Assembly (NCBI RefSeq): GCF_900110915.1
Contig: NZ_FOFG01000001.1
Coordinates: 310,001-374,000, forward strand
Reading direction: 5' to 3'
DNA length: 64,000 bases
From: Faunimonas pinastri
GTDB taxonomy: Bacteria > Pseudomonadota > Alphaproteobacteria > Rhizobiales > Afifellaceae
Made by a program: the position numbers and the translations under genes. The notes under the pieces are model-generated. The model did not search any database, was not told the DNA's origin, and saw only the letters and a list, made by a program, of their open reading frames with translations. Numbering within the stretch: the first letter of the stretch is position 1; every line of letters begins with the position of its first letter. This document shows, in pieces, positions 62,530 through 64,000 of this stretch.

Positions 62530-64000
62530 ATGACGATCAACCGCCGAACGCCCGGCAAACGCATCGCTTCCTTTGTCCGGGACTGGTCGCTGCCGCGGCA
62601 GCTCGCCGGCGAGCCGTCCAAGTCGACGGCCGCGAAGAGCACGACATCCGAAAAGCTGCAGCCGCGCCTGAAGCTCGCCGACAAGGTCGGCACCTCGATC
62701 TGCCCCTATTGCGCGGTCGGTTGCGCGCAGCTGATCTATGCCAGGAACGGCAAGGTCATCCACGTGGAAGGCGATCCGCGCTCTCCCGTGAATGGCGGCC
62801 GGCTCTGCCCCAAGGGCGCGGCGACGATGGGCCTCCTCAACAATCCCGAGCGGCTGACGACGGTGAAGTATCGCCGCCCGCACGCGACGGACTGGGAAGA
62901 GGTGCCGCTCGACTGGGCCATGGAGCGCATCGCCCGGCTCACCAAGCAGACCCGCGACGAGACCTTCGTGGAAAAGCTGGCGGACGGCACCGTTGTCAAT
63001 CACACGCTCGGCATCGGCGTGCTCGGCGGCGCGACCCTCGACAATGAGGAAAACTACCTCATGAAGAAGGTCTTCGGCGGCGGTCTCGGCGTCGTGGCGA
63101 TCGAGAACCAGGCCCGTCCCTGACATTCGTCGACAGTCCCAAGTTTGGGCGCGACAGTCGGGCGAGGGGCCGCCACCATGTCCCAGTGGGATCTCGTCAA
63201 TTCCGACGTGATCCTCGTCATGGGCTCCAACATGGCGGAGAACCATCCGATCGCCTTCCGCTTCGTCGTGGAAGCGAAGCAGCGCGGTGCCACGATCATT
63301 CACGTCGATCCGCGCTTCACGCGGACCTCGGCGCTGGCCGACATCTATGCGCCGATCCGCTCGGGCACGGACATCGCGTTCCTCGGCGGCATCGTTCGCT
63401 ATCTGCTGGAGAACGATCTCTGGTTCCGGGAATACGCGCTCCCCTACACCAACCTTTCCACGATCATCGAGGACGGGTTTCAGGCGCCGGAGGAATTCGA
63501 CGGCCTCTTCTCCGGCTGGGACGAGGAGAAGCACTCCTACAAGATGGACAGCTGGCAGTATGAAGGCATGGTGGTGCCGACCGCCAATGCCGATCATTCG
63601 GTCGAAGTCAGCGATCCCGAGAAGAAGCACGAGATGACGAAGCGGCCGCCGCGCCGCGACGAGACGCTGCAGGATCCGAACTGCGTCTACCAGATCATGC
63701 GCCGGCGCTTCGCCGCCTATACGCCGGAGATGGTGGAGCGCGTCACGGGCTGTCCGAAGGAAAGCTTCGTCAAGATCGCCGAAGCGATGGCGAAGAATTC
63801 CGGCCGCGAGCGCACGGGCGCTGTCTGCTATGCGCTCGGCTGGACGCATCACACGACCGGCTCGCAGATGATCCGCGCGGCGACGATCATGCAGGGGCTG
63901 CTCGGCAATATGGGCCGCCCCGGCGGCGGCGTGCTGGCGCTGCGCGGTCACTGCTCCATCCAGGGCTCGACGGATATCCCGACGCTCTACGAGATGCTGC
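62530..64000 (+). CDS. fdhA: Formate dehydrogenase alpha subunit, selenocysteine-containing, 5' part
   Basis: The molybdenum/tungsten bis-MGD catalytic subunit of a respiratory-type formate dehydrogenase, oxidising formate to CO2. Residues 54-100 hold the [4Fe-4S] motif CPYCAVGC and GRLCPKGAATMG. At codon 198 the frame meets TGA (63121-63123), exactly where Sec stands in FdnG/FdoG (ENQAR-x-U-H-S). After it the frame continues without a stop to the window edge with clear homology (SQWDLVNSDVILVMGSNMAE, HVDPRFTRTSALADIYAPIR, YALGWTHHTTGSQMIRAATI). A hairpin follows the TGA. No Tat signal peptide is visible at the N-terminus, unlike FdnG. The 3' end lies beyond the window. Confidence 0.93.
63121..63155 (+). 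promoter_or_regulatory. Selenocysteine codon and candidate bacterial SECIS hairpin
   Basis: TGA at 63121-63123 is followed by a stem GTCG (63129-63132)/CGAC (63152-63155) and, above an asymmetric bulge, a second helix CCCAA/TTGGG (63138-63149) with GT at the tip. A hairpin starting a few bases after UGA with a GU at its apex is the arrangement bound by SelB in enterobacterial fdh mRNAs. Confidence 0.72.

Noticed and set aside
63121-63180. Premature stop making formate dehydrogenase a pseudogene, with a second gene starting near 63180
   Set aside because: The frame continues without loss of homology and the TGA is at the known selenocysteine position with a hairpin after it.
1-64000. Mobile element, prophage or defence island
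   Set aside because: No transposase, integrase, phage structural gene, terminal repeats, tRNA-linked attachment site or shift in base composition was seen.

Overview
The window is a GC-rich, gene-dense stretch of chromosome from an alphaproteobacterium, most likely of the order Hyphomicrobiales (Rhizobiales). The evidence is a BA14K-family protein, a complete fixLJ-fixK oxygen-sensing cassette, an alphaproteobacterial-type ornithine decarboxylase with a long structured leader, PncB and AMP nucleosidase of rhizobial type, and HWE-family and CHASE3 sensor kinases. I cannot fix the genus. I see no tRNA, rRNA, insertion sequence, phage gene or CRISPR array. Codon use looks uniform, so this reads as ordinary chromosome rather than an island.

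Layout. 1-2342: a tripartite RND efflux operon running off the left edge. 2519-9119: nucleobase and nucleotide metabolism (8-oxoguanine deaminase, AMP nucleosidase, GMP reductase) mixed with a DUF6314 protein, an MscS channel and two small unknowns. 9409-18743: a BA14K protein, an Old Yellow Enzyme next to an MFS exporter, a YdcF protein, an SMP-30 protein, nicotinate phosphoribosyltransferase, and a phospholipase D-VTT fusion coupled to an endonuclease/exonuclease/phosphatase protein. 18841-22516: an emrAB-type efflux operon with a divergent TetR repressor and two near-identical operators around a symmetrical divergent promoter. 22553-26499: a PaoABC-type molybdenum aldehyde oxidoreductase. 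26639-33024: ribokinase, a three-gene signalling operon with overlapping frames, a metallo-beta-lactamase-fold protein, a short-chain dehydrogenase and a small secreted protein. 33212-37887: a glycogen debranching enzyme, an erythromycin-esterase-family protein and a hydrolase-phosphoribosyltransferase fusion. 37891-42687: a type II NADH dehydrogenase divergent from a di-heme oxidoreductase and a calcium-binding beta-propeller protein. 42743-45559: a zinc alcohol dehydrogenase and ornithine decarboxylase with a speF-like leader. 45799-47610: an ABC exporter.

From 47607 to the right edge the region forms one low-oxygen programme. cydDC and cydABX-hemN diverge from a perfect FNR/FixK box. After a hydrolase/TetR pair come fixK, fixL, fixJ, an orphan receiver with its own FixK-like box, fdhD and the alpha subunit of formate dehydrogenase. 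The formate dehydrogenase gene contains an in-frame TGA at codon 198, followed by a hairpin, and is read here as a selenocysteine codon. The gene runs off the right edge. A simple reading is that FixL senses oxygen through heme, FixJ drives fixK, and FixK turns on cytochrome bd, oxygen-independent heme synthesis and perhaps the downstream regulator. No nitrogenase genes are present, so the fix genes here look respiratory.

The observations most worth checking are the selenocysteine formate dehydrogenase with no visible Tat signal, the di-heme enzyme/CRTAC1 gene pair, the ornithine decarboxylase leader RNA, the erythromycin-esterase plus hydrolase-phosphoribosyltransferase module, and the coupled kinase-receiver-(receiver-kinase) operon.
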